Shown here: piece by piece, positions 1-10,832 of the stretch
Layout: every line of letters starts with the position of its first letter
Numbering within the stretch: the first letter of the stretch is position 1
Assembly: GCA_021801255.1 (NCBI GenBank)
Contig: JAJYYH010000061.1
Location: forward strand, 1 to 33,260
Origin: Pseudomonadota bacterium
Lineage (GTDB): Bacteria > Pseudomonadota > Alphaproteobacteria > Acetobacterales > Acetobacteraceae
Direction of reading: 5' to 3'
Length of the DNA: 33,260 nucleotides
Notes under the pieces: model-generated
The model's input: only the letters and a program-made list of their open reading frames with translations
Told to the model about the DNA's origin: nothing
Database searches by the model: none
Made by a program: the position numbers and the translations under genes

Positions 1-14
1 CCCGGACGGAGAGC

Positions 15-33
15 AGCGGGATCGTCCCGCTTT
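15..33 (+). terminator. Possible terminator hairpin of an upstream gene
   Basis: A 7-bp perfect stem (AGCGGGA at 15-21, TCCCGCT at 25-31) with a TCG loop is followed by only three T residues. It could end a transcript entering from the left edge. A second stem follows at once (GCCGCGCCC at 35-43 with GGGCGCGGC at 55-63). The short T-run makes intrinsic termination uncertain. Confidence 0.35.
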
Positions 34-63
34 GGCCGCGCCCCTCGTTTCTCAGGGCGCGGC

Positions 64-91
64 TTGACGGGGTGATGTCAAACCTGTAAAT
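64..91 (+). promoter_or_regulatory. Candidate promoter of the porin gene
   Basis: TTGACG at 64-69 is a good -35 hexamer. GTAAAT at 86-91, after a 16-nt spacer, is a weak -10. The porin start is about 30 nt further on. The -35 abuts a GC-rich inverted repeat (35-63). Called from the hexamers alone. Confidence 0.3.
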
Positions 92-121
92 GCGACTTAT
101 TCGCAATTGCAGGAACCAGAC

Positions 122-1624
122 ATGCGCAGCCTCACGCCCAGCCTGCCCCGTCTCGCGTCGCGCGCCCCTGTCTTCGGCCGCGCCATGGCTTTCGCCTGCG
201 CCCTCGCCGGGCTGCTCGGGATCGCCAGCGCCGTGGCGCAAACTCTCCCGGATGCCACACCGGCGCCGGATGCGGGGCAGGGGGCGGAGCCGGGTTTTTT
301 CACCGGCCTGCTAGCGCCCTCGCGCACCTATCTTCTGAACGATATGGGCGGGCTGCGCACTTCGCTTGGCGATGTTGGCATCTCGCTCGGCCTTCAGGAG
401 ACCAGCGAGGTGCTCGGCAATGTCACCGGCGGCGTCCACACCGGCGCCGATTACGACGGCATGACGGAGATGAGCGTTGGGCTCGACACCCAGAAAGCCT
501 TCGGCTGGGAGGGCGGCATTTTCAACATGAGCGCCCTGCAAATCCACGGACGCAACCTCAGCACCGACAATCTCGACAATCTACAGCAGGTGAGCGGCAT
601 CGAGGCCGACCGTTCGACCCGGCTCTGGGAAATGTGGTTTCAGCAATCCTTTTACGAGGGGGTGGCGGATATCAAGATCGGCCAGCAGAGTATCGATCAG
701 GAATTCATGGTCAGCCAGTATTCCTCGACGGTGTTCATGAACATGATGATGGGCTGGCCGATGCTGCCCTCGGCCGATATGTATGCCGGCGGGCCAGCCT
801 ATCCGCTTTCGTCGCTGGGCGTGCGCCTGCGCGCCCAGCCGACGCGCGCGATCACCGTGCTCGCTGGCGTGTTCGACGACAACCCACCGGGCGGGTCGTT
901 CTATAACGACAGCCAGGTGCGCGGCGCGGAAGCCTGGGGCGGCGCCTTCAACCTCAATACCGGCGCGCTGTGGATCGCCGAATTGCAATACGCACTCAAC
1001 CAACCCGCCCTCGGCGACATGGCCTATGGCGATCGCTCACCTGGTCTGCCCGGCACCTACAAGATCGGCTTCTGGTATGATTCGGGCTTCTTCCCCGACC
1101 AGCAGTTCAACACCCAAGGCGTACCGCTGGTGGGGCCGGGGAATACCGGCAATCCGCTGATGCATCGAGGGAATTACAGCGCCTATGCGCTCGCCGATCA
1201 GATAGTCTGGCGGCCGAACGGGGAAAGCCCGCGCTCGGTCGATCTGTTCGCCCGCGTCATGGCCGCGCCCCCCGATCGCAACCAGATTTCGGAAAGCGCC
1301 GATGGCGGCGTGGCCGTGAAAGATCCGCTGCCGGGGCGCGATAGCGACAGTTTCGGCCTGGGCTTCGGCGTTGCCCATGTGAGCAGCGCCCTGGCCGATC
1401 TCGACCAGGATATCGCGCTTATCACAAACCACGCCTATCCCGTGCAGAGCACCGAGACCTTCATCGAACTCACCTATCAATATCAGGTCGCGCCGTGGTG
1501 GCTGGTACAGCCCGACTTCCAGTACATCTTCAACCCCGGCGGCGGTATTCCCAACCCGCTCAACCCCAACCGCATCATCGGCAACGAGACGGTGTTCGGG
1601 TTGCGTACCGTCGTCACCTTCTGA
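122..1624 (+). CDS. OprB-family carbohydrate-type outer membrane porin
   Basis: The 500-residue product looks like an OprB-family (carbohydrate-selective) outer-membrane porin, which in other bacteria passes sugars into the periplasm. The start at 122 is chosen because AGGA lies 7 nt upstream (111-114) and it opens directly into a signal peptide; a TTG at 107 in the same frame is less likely. The hydrophobic segment is residues 20-36, with probable cleavage after AVA (37-39). The mature part has alternating aromatic and polar residues, typical of beta strands, and ends in a terminal Phe (VVTF), the usual outer-membrane assembly signal. Family features include the N-terminal LLNDMGGLR and later IGQQSIDQEF segments. 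The beta-propeller gene follows after 14 nt, suggesting co-transcription. Substrate is unknown; the sugar role is known for the family only. Confidence 0.82.
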   Translation: MRSLTPSLPRLASRAPVFGRAMAFACALAGLLGIASAVAQTLPDATPAPDAGQGAEPGFFTGLLAPSRTYLLNDMGGLRTSLGDVGISLGLQETSEVLGNVTGGVHTGADYDGMTEMSVGLDTQKAFGWEGGIFNMSALQIHGRNLSTDNLDNLQQVSGIEADRSTRLWEMWFQQSFYEGVADIKIGQQSIDQEFMVSQYSSTVFMNMMMGWPMLPSADMYAGGPAYPLSSLGVRLRAQPTRAITVLAGVFDDNPPGGSFYNDSQVRGAEAWGGAFNLNTGALWIAELQYALNQPALGDMAYGDRSPGLPGTYKIGFWYDSGFFPDQQFNTQGVPLVGPGNTGNPLMHRGNYSAYALADQIVWRPNGESPRSVDLFARVMAAPPDRNQISESADGGVAVKDPLPGRDSDSFGLGFGVAHVSSALADLDQDIALITNHAYPVQSTETFIELTYQYQVAPWWLVQPDFQYIFNPGGGIPNPLNPNRIIGNETVFGLRTVVTF

Positions 1625-1638
1625 GGAGAAACTTCCCG

Positions 1639-2781
1639 ATGCGCCCAGCATATTTCCGCCGGCCCGATCCCTTTCGTGGCGCACGCGCCGCGCTGTTCGC
1701 CGGCCTGCTCGCCGCGCTGCCTGGCATCGCCATAGCCGACGATGGCTATCTCGACGGCATCCATCACCACACGACGCTCGCCTCGACCGTGCCAGATAAT
1801 GGCGATCAGAACCCCTACGCCATCGCCATCGCCCCGGTCTCGGCCGGAAAAATTCAAAAAGATGATGTCCTGGTCGATAATTTCAACGACAAGAACAATC
1901 TCCAGGGATTAGGCACGACGATCGTCGATTACAATCCGACGAGCAAGAAGCTTTCCCTGTTTGCTGCACTTCCGCGCCATCTCGATGCCTGTCCCGGCGG
2001 CGTCGGGCTCACCACCGCGATGACCATGCTGCAATCGGGTTTTGTCATCGTAGGCAGCCTGCCGAGCAATGACGGAACGACTGTGACCAAGGGGCAGGGC
2101 TGCCTGATCGTGCTCGATGCGCAAGGCAAACTCGCGGGCGTCATCACCAGCCCCCATATCAATGGCCCATGGGGCAACATGGCAGTGATAGACAACGGCA
2201 CGACGGCTATTCTCTTTGTCAGCAACACGGGTTTTGGCGTGGGTGCGCCAGCCGACGAGACCCCGGTGATCAAACAGGCGAGCGTGCTCCGTCTCGAAAT
2301 CGCCATCCCGCCCGGCAAGCCGCCGGCGATGATCCGCGAGACGGTGATCGCGAGCGGGTTCGGTGAACAGGCGGATAAGGGCGTGTTCATCATTGGCCCG
2401 ACCGGCCTCGCGCTCGGAACGGGTGGCGTGCTTTATGTATCGGATGCCATCGACAATCGCATTGTCGCCATCAATGATGCCGCGACGCGGAACGGCAGCG
2501 CGGGAACCGGGCGCGAAGTGAGCAAGGACGGTCTGCTCAAGCGCCCGCTCGCCTTGGCGCTTGCACCAAACGGGCATTTGCTGGTGACCAATGCGCTGAA
2601 CGGCCAGGTGGTCGAGATCGATCCACAAAGCGGCAAGCAACTTTACGCGCAGTGGATTGATACCGACAAGGCGCAAACGCCGCCGGGTAACGGCGATCTG
2701 TTCGGCATTGCCATGACGCCGCGCGGCGATGGGTTTTATTACGTGGAGGACGACATGAACACGCTCGTGCTGGCGCGATGA
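1639..2781 (+). CDS. Secreted NHL/SMP-30-like beta-propeller protein
   Basis: A 380-residue exported protein. The start at 1639 has GAGGAGA upstream (1623-1629) and begins a signal peptide: positive residues up to 16, hydrophobic 17-31, likely cleavage after AIA (31-33). The rest consists of repeated strand-turn units such as PTGLALGTGGVLYVSDAIDN and LALAPNGHLLVTNALNG, typical of NHL or SMP-30/gluconolactonase-like propellers; no catalytic metal-site set could be assigned. A His cluster (HHH) follows the mature N-terminus. It lies between the porin (14 nt upstream) and the DyP peroxidase, whose ATG overlaps its TGA by 4 nt (ATGA at 2778-2781), so translational coupling with the peroxidase is likely. 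A periplasmic scaffold, sensor or ligand-binding role is inference. Confidence 0.75.
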   Translation: MRPAYFRRPDPFRGARAALFAGLLAALPGIAIADDGYLDGIHHHTTLASTVPDNGDQNPYAIAIAPVSAGKIQKDDVLVDNFNDKNNLQGLGTTIVDYNPTSKKLSLFAALPRHLDACPGGVGLTTAMTMLQSGFVIVGSLPSNDGTTVTKGQGCLIVLDAQGKLAGVITSPHINGPWGNMAVIDNGTTAILFVSNTGFGVGAPADETPVIKQASVLRLEIAIPPGKPPAMIRETVIASGFGEQADKGVFIIGPTGLALGTGGVLYVSDAIDNRIVAINDAATRNGSAGTGREVSKDGLLKRPLALALAPNGHLLVTNALNGQVVEIDPQSGKQLYAQWIDTDKAQTPPGNGDLFGIAMTPRGDGFYYVEDDMNTLVLAR

Positions 2782-4061
2782 ACGAGCCGCCCCGTTCGTG
2801 CCCCTTCGCCTCGCGCCGCTCGCTGCTCGCCGGCACGGCCGCGCTTGCCGCCGCGATCACGACGCGCGGCGCGGCCCGTGCCGAGAGCGCACCGTCGCCC
2901 GAGGTTGCCAGCGCGCCGCTGGTGGTGCCGTTTCGTGGCCCCCATCAGAGCGGCATTATCACCCCGGCGCAAAGCCACACCTATTTCGCCGCCTTCGATG
3001 TCGCGGCGGCAAATCGCGATGGTTTGGTCGAGCTTCTGCGTGTCTGGACCGATGCTGCCGAGCGGCTGACTTTAGGCAAAACCGCGGCGGTCCTGGATCA
3101 GGATCTCGCCGCGCCGGGCGCGGATTCGGGTGAGGCGCTGGGGCTTGGCGCCTCGCGCCTCACGTTGACTTTCGGCTTTGGACCAGGGATCTTTGCCAAA
3201 GATGGGGTTGATCGTTTTGGCGTTGCTGGGCAACGCCCGGCGGCGCTCGTCGATCTGCCGCGGTTCAATGGCGATCAGTTGATCCCGGCGAAGAGTGGCG
3301 GCGATCTTTCGCTACAGGCTTGCGCCGATGATCCGCAAATTGCCTTTCACGCGGTGCGGCAACTGGCGCGGCTGGCCTATGGCGCGGCGCAAATCCGCTG
3401 GGTGCAGGCGGGATTTTTGCCGCGCACCCCGCCCGGCGAGACGCCACGTAATCTGATGGGGTTCAAGGACGGCACCAATAATCCGCCGATTGATGATGCC
3501 GCGGCGATGGCAAATACAATCTGGATTGGCGAGGAGGGACCGGCTTGGGTTCGTGGCGGGAGCTATGTCGTGGTACGGCGCATTCGCATCGCGCTCGAAC
3601 ATTGGGACCGCACGGAGGTCGATTTCCAGGAGCAGACGATGGGTCGGCACAAATATACTGGCGCTCCGCTCGGCGGCGCGCATGAATTCGATCCGCTCGA
3701 TCTCGATGCCAAGGATGGCGATGGTAACCCGATCATTGCCGAGAACGCGCATGTTCGCTTGGGTTCAGCGGCGATGAATGACGGAGCGCGGATTCTGAGG
3801 CGCGGCTATGCCTATGACGACGGCGTGAATTTCACCGCCGAGCGCTGGCCGCCCTGGCGCCAGGGGATGGAGTATGATGCAGGGCTTTTGTTCATCGCCT
3901 ATCAGCGTGATCCGCGCACCGGGTTCATCCGCCTGTTCGAGAGCATGTCGAAGCTCGATGCGCTGAACCAGTTCGCATCGCACACCGGCAGCGCGATTTT
4001 TGTCTGCCCGCCGGGTGTTCGCGCGGGAGAGTTCATCGGCCAATCCCTGCTAGTTACTTGA
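2778..4061 (+). CDS. Tat-exported DyP-type haem peroxidase (EfeB-like)
   Basis: A 427-residue dye-decolourising-type peroxidase. DyP enzymes bind haem and oxidise bulky substrates with H2O2; EfeB members have also been linked to iron release from haem. The N-terminus has twin arginines (SRRSLLAG, 12-19) and a hydrophobic stretch to about residue 30, so Tat export to the periplasm is likely. The family GXXDG motif is present as GFKDG (228-232, catalytic Asp231). The probable proximal haem ligand is His325 in NAHVRLG, and Arg341 in ILRRGYAY fits the conserved distal arginine. Length fits EfeB-type DyPs. It overlaps the propeller gene by 4 nt. No EfeU permease or EfeO gene is nearby, so this is not a canonical efeUOB operon. 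The physiological substrate is unknown. Confidence 0.9.
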   Translation: MNEPPRSCPFASRRSLLAGTAALAAAITTRGAARAESAPSPEVASAPLVVPFRGPHQSGIITPAQSHTYFAAFDVAAANRDGLVELLRVWTDAAERLTLGKTAAVLDQDLAAPGADSGEALGLGASRLTLTFGFGPGIFAKDGVDRFGVAGQRPAALVDLPRFNGDQLIPAKSGGDLSLQACADDPQIAFHAVRQLARLAYGAAQIRWVQAGFLPRTPPGETPRNLMGFKDGTNNPPIDDAAAMANTIWIGEEGPAWVRGGSYVVVRRIRIALEHWDRTEVDFQEQTMGRHKYTGAPLGGAHEFDPLDLDAKDGDGNPIIAENAHVRLGSAAMNDGARILRRGYAYDDGVNFTAERWPPWRQGMEYDAGLLFIAYQRDPRTGFIRLFESMSKLDALNQFASHTGSAIFVCPPGVRAGEFIGQSLLVT

Positions 4062-4072
4062 TCTTTCAGAAC

Positions 4073-4124
4073 GGGTTCCAAGGGCTCCGCCCTTGGCTGG
4101 GTCCAGGGGCAGCGCCCCCTGGAT
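4073..4124. repeat. Double-hairpin dispersed repeat, copy A
   Basis: Two adjacent palindromes lie between the convergent ends of the peroxidase gene and gcvP. The first is CCAAGGGC-TCC-GCCCTTGG (4078-4096). The second is TCCAGGGG/CCCCTGGA with a 6-nt loop (4102-4123). On the reverse strand the order hairpin-ACCC-hairpin-ACCC matches copies C and D, so this copy points the other way from C. It overlaps the last few gcvP bases and could terminate transcription from both sides. Confidence 0.75.
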
Positions 4125-4127
4125 CTT

Positions 4128-6973
<2,846 letters not shown>

Positions 6974-6974
<1 letters not shown>

Positions 6975-7348
6975 CACGGGGTCTCCAGCAAGGCGCGATA
7001 GGCGGTGGCGTCGAGCAGATCTTCAAATGCCTCGGGACTGGCCGGGGTGAGCTGGAAAAACCAACCCTCGCTCTCGGCGGCGCGATTGACGAGTGCCGGA
7101 TCCTCGATGATCGCGCCATTGACCGCCGCGATGGTGCCGCTCATCGGGGCGAAAACGTCCGACGCCGCCTTGACGCTCTCGACCACGGCACAAACCTCGC
7201 CGGCCTCGACGCTCCGCCCCGGCTCGGGTAATTCGATGAAAACGAGATCGCCGAGCGCCGCCTGGGCATGGTTGGTGATGCCGACGGTAAAAATCGCGCC
7301 GTTGCGACGTACCCATTCGTGGTCCTTGGTGAAGCGGGTCTCGGGCAT
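6974..7348 (-). CDS. gcvH: Glycine cleavage system H protein
   Basis: A lipoyl carrier protein of 124 residues that shuttles the aminomethyl group between GcvP, GcvT and the lipoamide dehydrogenase. The lipoylated lysine is Lys60 in [11 protein letters not shown], and the H-protein opening FTKDHEWV is intact. The start at 7348 is set by GAGGAAA upstream; the open frame runs about 27 codons further but those are not H-protein-like. It follows gcvT after 10 nt and its stop overlaps the start of gcvP. Length is normal for the family. No lipoate ligase or L-protein gene is in the window. Confidence 0.97.
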
Positions 7349-7358
7349 CGGATTTTCC

Positions 7359-8468
7359 TCAATTGGCATAGCGATGGGGGATGAAGGGGAGGGTGACGCG
7401 ATGGGCGGGCAGATCCTGACCGCGGACACGAACCGCGAGCGGAGCGCCGGGTTCGGGCGCGGGTGTCACGACATAGCCCATGCCGATCGGGGCATTGAGG
7501 CTCGGGCTGAAACCGCCCGAGGTGAGATAGCCGATATCCTCGCCCGCGGCGAGAATCGGCGCGCCCGCCCGCGCCGGGGCGCGGCCTTCGAGCCGGAGGC
7601 CGATGCGAAGCCGCGCCGGACCGGCGACGAGAGCCTCAAGAATCGGCCGAGCGCCAGGGAAATCGGCAGTGGCGCGGCGGCGTTTGGCGATGGTCCAGGC
7701 GAGGTCGGCCTCAACCGGGGTCGTCGTCGCGTCGATATCCTGGCCATGCAGGCAAAGCCCGGCCTCGAGACGAAGCACGTCGCGCGCCCCGAGCCCCGCC
7801 GGCACCACGCCGGGAAGCGCCAGCAGCCGGCGCGCCAGCGCTTCGGCGTCCGCGCCCGCGACGGAAATCTCGAACCCGTCTTCGCCGGTATAGCCGGAGC
7901 GCGAGACAAGGCAGCTGATGCCGGCGATCTCGCCTTCGGCCACGCCCATGAAGGGCAGGGCGGTGAAACCCTGGCTGATTTCGCCCAACAGCCCTGCCGC
8001 TCGCGGCCCCTGAAAGGCGAGCAGGGCGTGGGTGGTGCGGGGTTTGATCTGGATTTCAGCTGGAATATGCGCTGATATTCTTGCAAAATCAGCCGCTTTA
8101 TTGGCGGCGTTAACAACCAGGAAGAGCCGCTCGGGGGCCAACCGCGCCACCATCAGATCATCGAGAATGCCGCCGGCATGGCCGGTCAGCAGCGTATAGC
8201 GCTGGTGCCCGCGCTTGAGGCCGAGGAGATCGCCCGGCACCAAGTGCTCGAGCGCGGCATCGCCGCCGGCGCCGAGTAGTTCCGCCTGGCCCATGTGGGA
8301 AACATCGAACAGCGCGGCGTGGGTGCGGCAGGCGCGGTGCTCGGCAAGAATGCCGCTTGGGTAGGAAAGCGGCATCGCATAGCCCGCAAACGGCACCATC
8401 CGCGCGCCCAACGCGCGATGCAGCGCATCGAGCGGGCTCAATGCCAGTTCAACCGTGGAAGATTCCAT
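7359..8468 (-). CDS. gcvT: Aminomethyltransferase (T-protein)
   Basis: The T-protein transfers the methylene carbon from aminomethyl-lipoyl GcvH to tetrahydrofolate, releasing ammonia. The 369-residue product has the family opening GARMVPFAGYAMPLSY and LFDVSHMGQ, then VNAANKAADF with the catalytic Asp, and GYTGEDGFEIS. The start at 8468 gives a typical T-protein N-terminus but lacks a clear ribosome binding site. An in-frame ATG at 8504 (12 residues longer) is possible, with a G-rich stretch 16 nt upstream at the end of the riboswitch. It is the first gene of gcvT-gcvH-gcvP and lies directly behind the tandem glycine riboswitch, so it is probably switched on by glycine. Confidence 0.95.
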   Translation of the reverse strand: MESSTVELALSPLDALHRALGARMVPFAGYAMPLSYPSGILAEHRACRTHAALFDVSHMGQAELLGAGGDAALEHLVPGDLLGLKRGHQRYTLLTGHAGGILDDLMVARLAPERLFLVVNAANKAADFARISAHIPAEIQIKPRTTHALLAFQGPRAAGLLGEISQGFTALPFMGVAEGEIAGISCLVSRSGYTGEDGFEISVAGADAEALARRLLALPGVVPAGLGARDVLRLEAGLCLHGQDIDATTTPVEADLAWTIAKRRRATADFPGARPILEALVAGPARLRIGLRLEGRAPARAGAPILAAGEDIGYLTSGGFSPSLNAPIGMGYVVTPAPEPGAPLAVRVRGQDLPAHRVTLPFIPHRYAN

Positions 8469-8520
8469 ACCGGGCCCCGCGCCAAGGTCGGCCACCAGCC
8501 TCATGCTGGCGGCATCGACC

Positions 8521-8726
8521 CCCCTCTGTCGCGGAACCTGAGAGATTGAAGCGAGAGCCCGAAGGCTGCCGCCCTTACCCCTTCGGTGCGGCATACCTTT
8601 CCGGCCTGCCGGCTTTCCAGAGATCCAATCTCCCGCGCGGCCCTTTTGCCTGAGCGATTCCGGGGGCCGGTTGCGCCTTCGGCGGCAGGCCAGGCGTACA
8701 ATTCAAGCCGGGCCTACTCTCTCCCG
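8521..8726 (-). promoter_or_regulatory. Tandem glycine riboswitch controlling gcvTHP
   Basis: Read on the minus strand, two glycine aptamers stand in tandem. Aptamer 1 (about 8626-8726) opens with GGGAGAGAG, has the core GCCGAAGGCGCAA and then GCTCAGGCAAAAGGG, and closes with CTCTGGAAAGC. Aptamer 2 (about 8521-8625) has GCACCGAAGGGGTAAGG, later CTCTCAGG, and ends GACAGAGGGG. The paired CCGAAGG and CUCAGG cores and the CUGGA-type linker are the hallmark of cooperative glycine riboswitches. The second aptamer carries UUCCGC where the first has AAAAGG after CAGG. It sits in the gcvT leader, which fits glycine-induced expression. The expression platform could not be resolved; no clear intrinsic terminator is seen. 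Confidence 0.93.
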
Positions 8727-8749
8727 CGCGGGAAAAACGCGGACGTCGC

Positions 8750-8778
8750 ATCATGGCTGAAAGCCGCGCGTCCTTCAA
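8750..8778 (-). promoter_or_regulatory. Candidate promoter of the gcv operon
   Basis: On the minus strand TTGAAG (8773-8778) and CATGAT (8750-8755) are separated by 17 nt, each matching four of six consensus bases. The predicted start, near 8743, lies about 17 nt before aptamer 1, the right place for a riboswitch leader. The rest of 8731-8837, between the divergent gcv leader and thrB, shows nothing else clear. Confidence 0.4.
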
Positions 8779-8837
8779 GCCACGTTGTGCCCGCGCCCCA
8801 CCTTGCTCAAACCGGCCCATCGCGGCAGATTGCGCGC

Positions 8838-9797
8838 ATGGCGGTCTATACCGAGGTTTCCGATGAGGCTCTGGCGGGGTTTCTCGCCGAATACGATATC
8901 GGCAAATTGATCGCCTTCCGCGGCATCGCCGAGGGAGTGGAGAACAGCAATTACGCGCTCCGCACCGAAGCCGGCGATTTCATTCTCACGCTCTATGAAA
9001 AGCGCGTCGTTCCAGCCGATCTGCCGTGGTTTCTCGGGTTGATGGAGCATCTCGCCGAACGCGGCATCCCGTGCCCGCTGCCGGTGCATGGACGCGATGG
9101 CCAGGCGCTCCGGGTTTTGTGCGGGCGCCAAGCGGCGATCACCACCTTTCTGCCCGGCGTGTGGCCGAGACGGGTGCGGCTCGCCCATTGCGCACCCCTC
9201 GGCGCGGCGCTGGCGGCGCTGCATCTGGCGGGGCGGGATTATGCGCCTGAACGCGTCAATGCGCTCGGCCCTGCGAGCTGGGCGAGCCTCTTCGCGCACG
9301 CCGCCGGCGATGCTGATCGTATCCGCCCCGGACTCCGGGCCGAGCTCGAGGCGGCGTTGCATGGCATTCTCGAGGCTTGGCCGGAGGATTTACCGCGCGG
9401 GCAGATCCACGCCGATCTCTTCCCTGACAACGTATTTTTTCTCGATGGCAAGCTTTCTGGGCTGATCGATTTCTATTTTGCCGCGACCGAACTGCTTGCC
9501 TATGACTTGGCGATCTGCCTCAATGCCTGGTGCTTCGAACCCGATTACAGTTTCAATGTTACCAAGGCCCGCGCGCTGCTCGGCGCCTATGATGCGGCGC
9601 GGCCGCTGCTGCAAGCCGAGCGCGCGGCGTTGCCGGTGCTGTGCCAGGGGGCGGCGCTGCGCTTCGTGTTGACGCGGCTGTTTGACTGGATCAACACACC
9701 CTCCGGCGCGCTGGTGACGCGGAAGGATCCGCTCGATTACGTCCGCCGGCTGCGCTTCAACCTCGCGGCGAAGGATGCCGGCGCCTATGGTTTCTGA
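8838..9797 (+). CDS. thrB: Homoserine kinase (ThrB, APH-fold type)
   Basis: A 319-residue kinase that phosphorylates homoserine to O-phosphohomoserine, the penultimate step to threonine. It belongs to the aminoglycoside-phosphotransferase-like ThrB used by many alphaproteobacteria and pseudomonads. The start gives [20 protein letters not shown], the typical opening, and [11 protein letters not shown] follows. The catalytic loop is [10 protein letters not shown] with Asp193; the metal-binding IDFYFA follows. The frame is open further upstream but those codons overlap the divergent gcv control region and are not family-like. No strong ribosome binding site precedes the ATG. It overlaps rnhA by 11 nt, a common alphaproteobacterial pair. 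Confidence 0.94.
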   Translation: MAVYTEVSDEALAGFLAEYDIGKLIAFRGIAEGVENSNYALRTEAGDFILTLYEKRVVPADLPWFLGLMEHLAERGIPCPLPVHGRDGQALRVLCGRQAAITTFLPGVWPRRVRLAHCAPLGAALAALHLAGRDYAPERVNALGPASWASLFAHAAGDADRIRPGLRAELEAALHGILEAWPEDLPRGQIHADLFPDNVFFLDGKLSGLIDFYFAATELLAYDLAICLNAWCFEPDYSFNVTKARALLGAYDAARPLLQAERAALPVLCQGAALRFVLTRLFDWINTPSGALVTRKDPLDYVRRLRFNLAAKDAGAYGF

Positions 9798-10239
9798 GGA
9801 CGATGCCGTCGAGATCTGGACGGATGGCGGCTGCAAGCCCAATCCCGGCCCGGGTGGCTGGGCGGCGATTTTGCGCCACGGAGAACATGAACGCACACTT
9901 TCGGGTGCCGAACCGGCGACCACCAATAACCGCATGGAACTGACGGCCGCCGCCGCCGCGCTCGAGGCCCTCAAACGTCCATGCCGCGTCGCGCTTTACA
10001 CGGATAGCGAATACGTGAAAAACGGCGTCACCCGCTGGAAGGATGGCTGGGTGCGGCGCAATTGGCGCAATGCCGCGGGCGATCCGGTGGCCAATATGGA
10101 TCTGTGGCGCCGCCTGCTCGACGCGGCACGCCGCCACGACGTCGCTTGGCACTGGGTGCGCGGCCATACCGGCCATCCGCTCAACGAACGCGCCGACGAG
10201 ATCGCCACCCGCGCCCGCGAATCGCTCGGCAAGACCTGA
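9787..10239 (+). CDS. rnhA: Ribonuclease HI
   Basis: A 150-residue RNase HI that cuts the RNA strand of RNA-DNA hybrids. All four catalytic acids are visible: Asp13 (WTDGG), Glu51 (RMELT), Asp73 (YTDSE) and Asp137 (RADEIA), together with the His127 loop (GHTGH). The basic handle region ([16 protein letters not shown]) is present. The start at 9787 fits family length and has GAAGGA about 11 nt upstream; an in-frame ATG at 9775 would add four residues. The start lies inside the end of thrB, so translation is probably coupled. The pairing has no obvious metabolic logic. Confidence 0.96.
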   Translation: MVSEDDAVEIWTDGGCKPNPGPGGWAAILRHGEHERTLSGAEPATTNNRMELTAAAAALEALKRPCRVALYTDSEYVKNGVTRWKDGWVRRNWRNAAGDPVANMDLWRRLLDAARRHDVAWHWVRGHTGHPLNERADEIATRARESLGKT

Positions 10240-10298
10240 CCCCGTGCTTGCCGGGCGCCGGCGGGACAGGCACTCTCGCGAGCAGAAGGAGCGCTGCG

Positions 10299-10832
10299 AT
10301 GAGCGAACCCGCATGGCCCGATGAAGTTTTTGCTGTTTTGCGTGAGGCCGACATCCAGCAGGTGGGCTATGTGCCTGACGCCGGCCATGCGCGCCTCATC
10401 GCGCGCGCCCATGCGGAGCCTTCCATGCGTGCGGTGGTGCTGACTACCGAGGAAGAAGGCATCGCACTGGCCACCGGCGCCTGGCTCGGTGGCGCGCGCG
10501 CGGTGCTCTTGATGCAATCTTCTGGTGTTGGCAACTGCATCAATATGCTGTCACTGGCGGCCAATTGCCGCACGCCGCTGTTGCTGCTGGTGACGATGCG
10601 TGGTGAGTGGGGCGAGTTCAATCCCTGGCAGGTGCCGATGGCGCGCGCGACCGAACAGGTGCTCCGTGCCGCCGGCGTTCTCGTCCATCGCGCCGATCAT
10701 GCAGGCGAAGTGGCGGAGATGGTGCGCGCGGCCGCTGCCCTTGCTTTCGCAAGCCGCGAGGCGGTTGCCGTGTTGTTTTCGCAACGCCTGATCGGTGCCA
10801 AGGTGTTCGTCGCGGCGGGAGAAAAATTATGA
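10299..10832 (+). CDS. Thiamine-diphosphate decarboxylase, PYR-domain subunit (ComD-like)
   Basis: A 177-residue stand-alone PYR domain of a two-subunit thiamine-diphosphate enzyme. The region LTTEEEGIALATGAWLGG (49-66), with a Glu that would activate the cofactor, followed by LLMQSSGVGNCIN and RGEWGEFNPWQVPM, resembles the alpha subunit of sulfopyruvate decarboxylase and the N-terminal half of phosphonopyruvate decarboxylase. AGAAGGAG about 9 nt upstream supports this start. The next gene supplies the cofactor-binding half and overlaps by 4 nt (ATGA). Decarboxylation of a sulfo- or phosphono-substituted 2-oxoacid is the family reaction; the true substrate here is unknown, since no coenzyme M, sulfolactate or phosphonate genes lie nearby. 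Confidence 0.8.
   Translation: MSEPAWPDEVFAVLREADIQQVGYVPDAGHARLIARAHAEPSMRAVVLTTEEEGIALATGAWLGGARAVLLMQSSGVGNCINMLSLAANCRTPLLLLVTMRGEWGEFNPWQVPMARATEQVLRAAGVLVHRADHAGEVAEMVRAAAALAFASREAVAVLFSQRLIGAKVFVAAGEKL

Noticed and set aside
2778-4061. Part of an efeUOB iron-uptake operon
   Set aside because: The peroxidase is EfeB-like, but no EfeU permease or EfeO gene adjoins it; its neighbours are a propeller protein and a porin.
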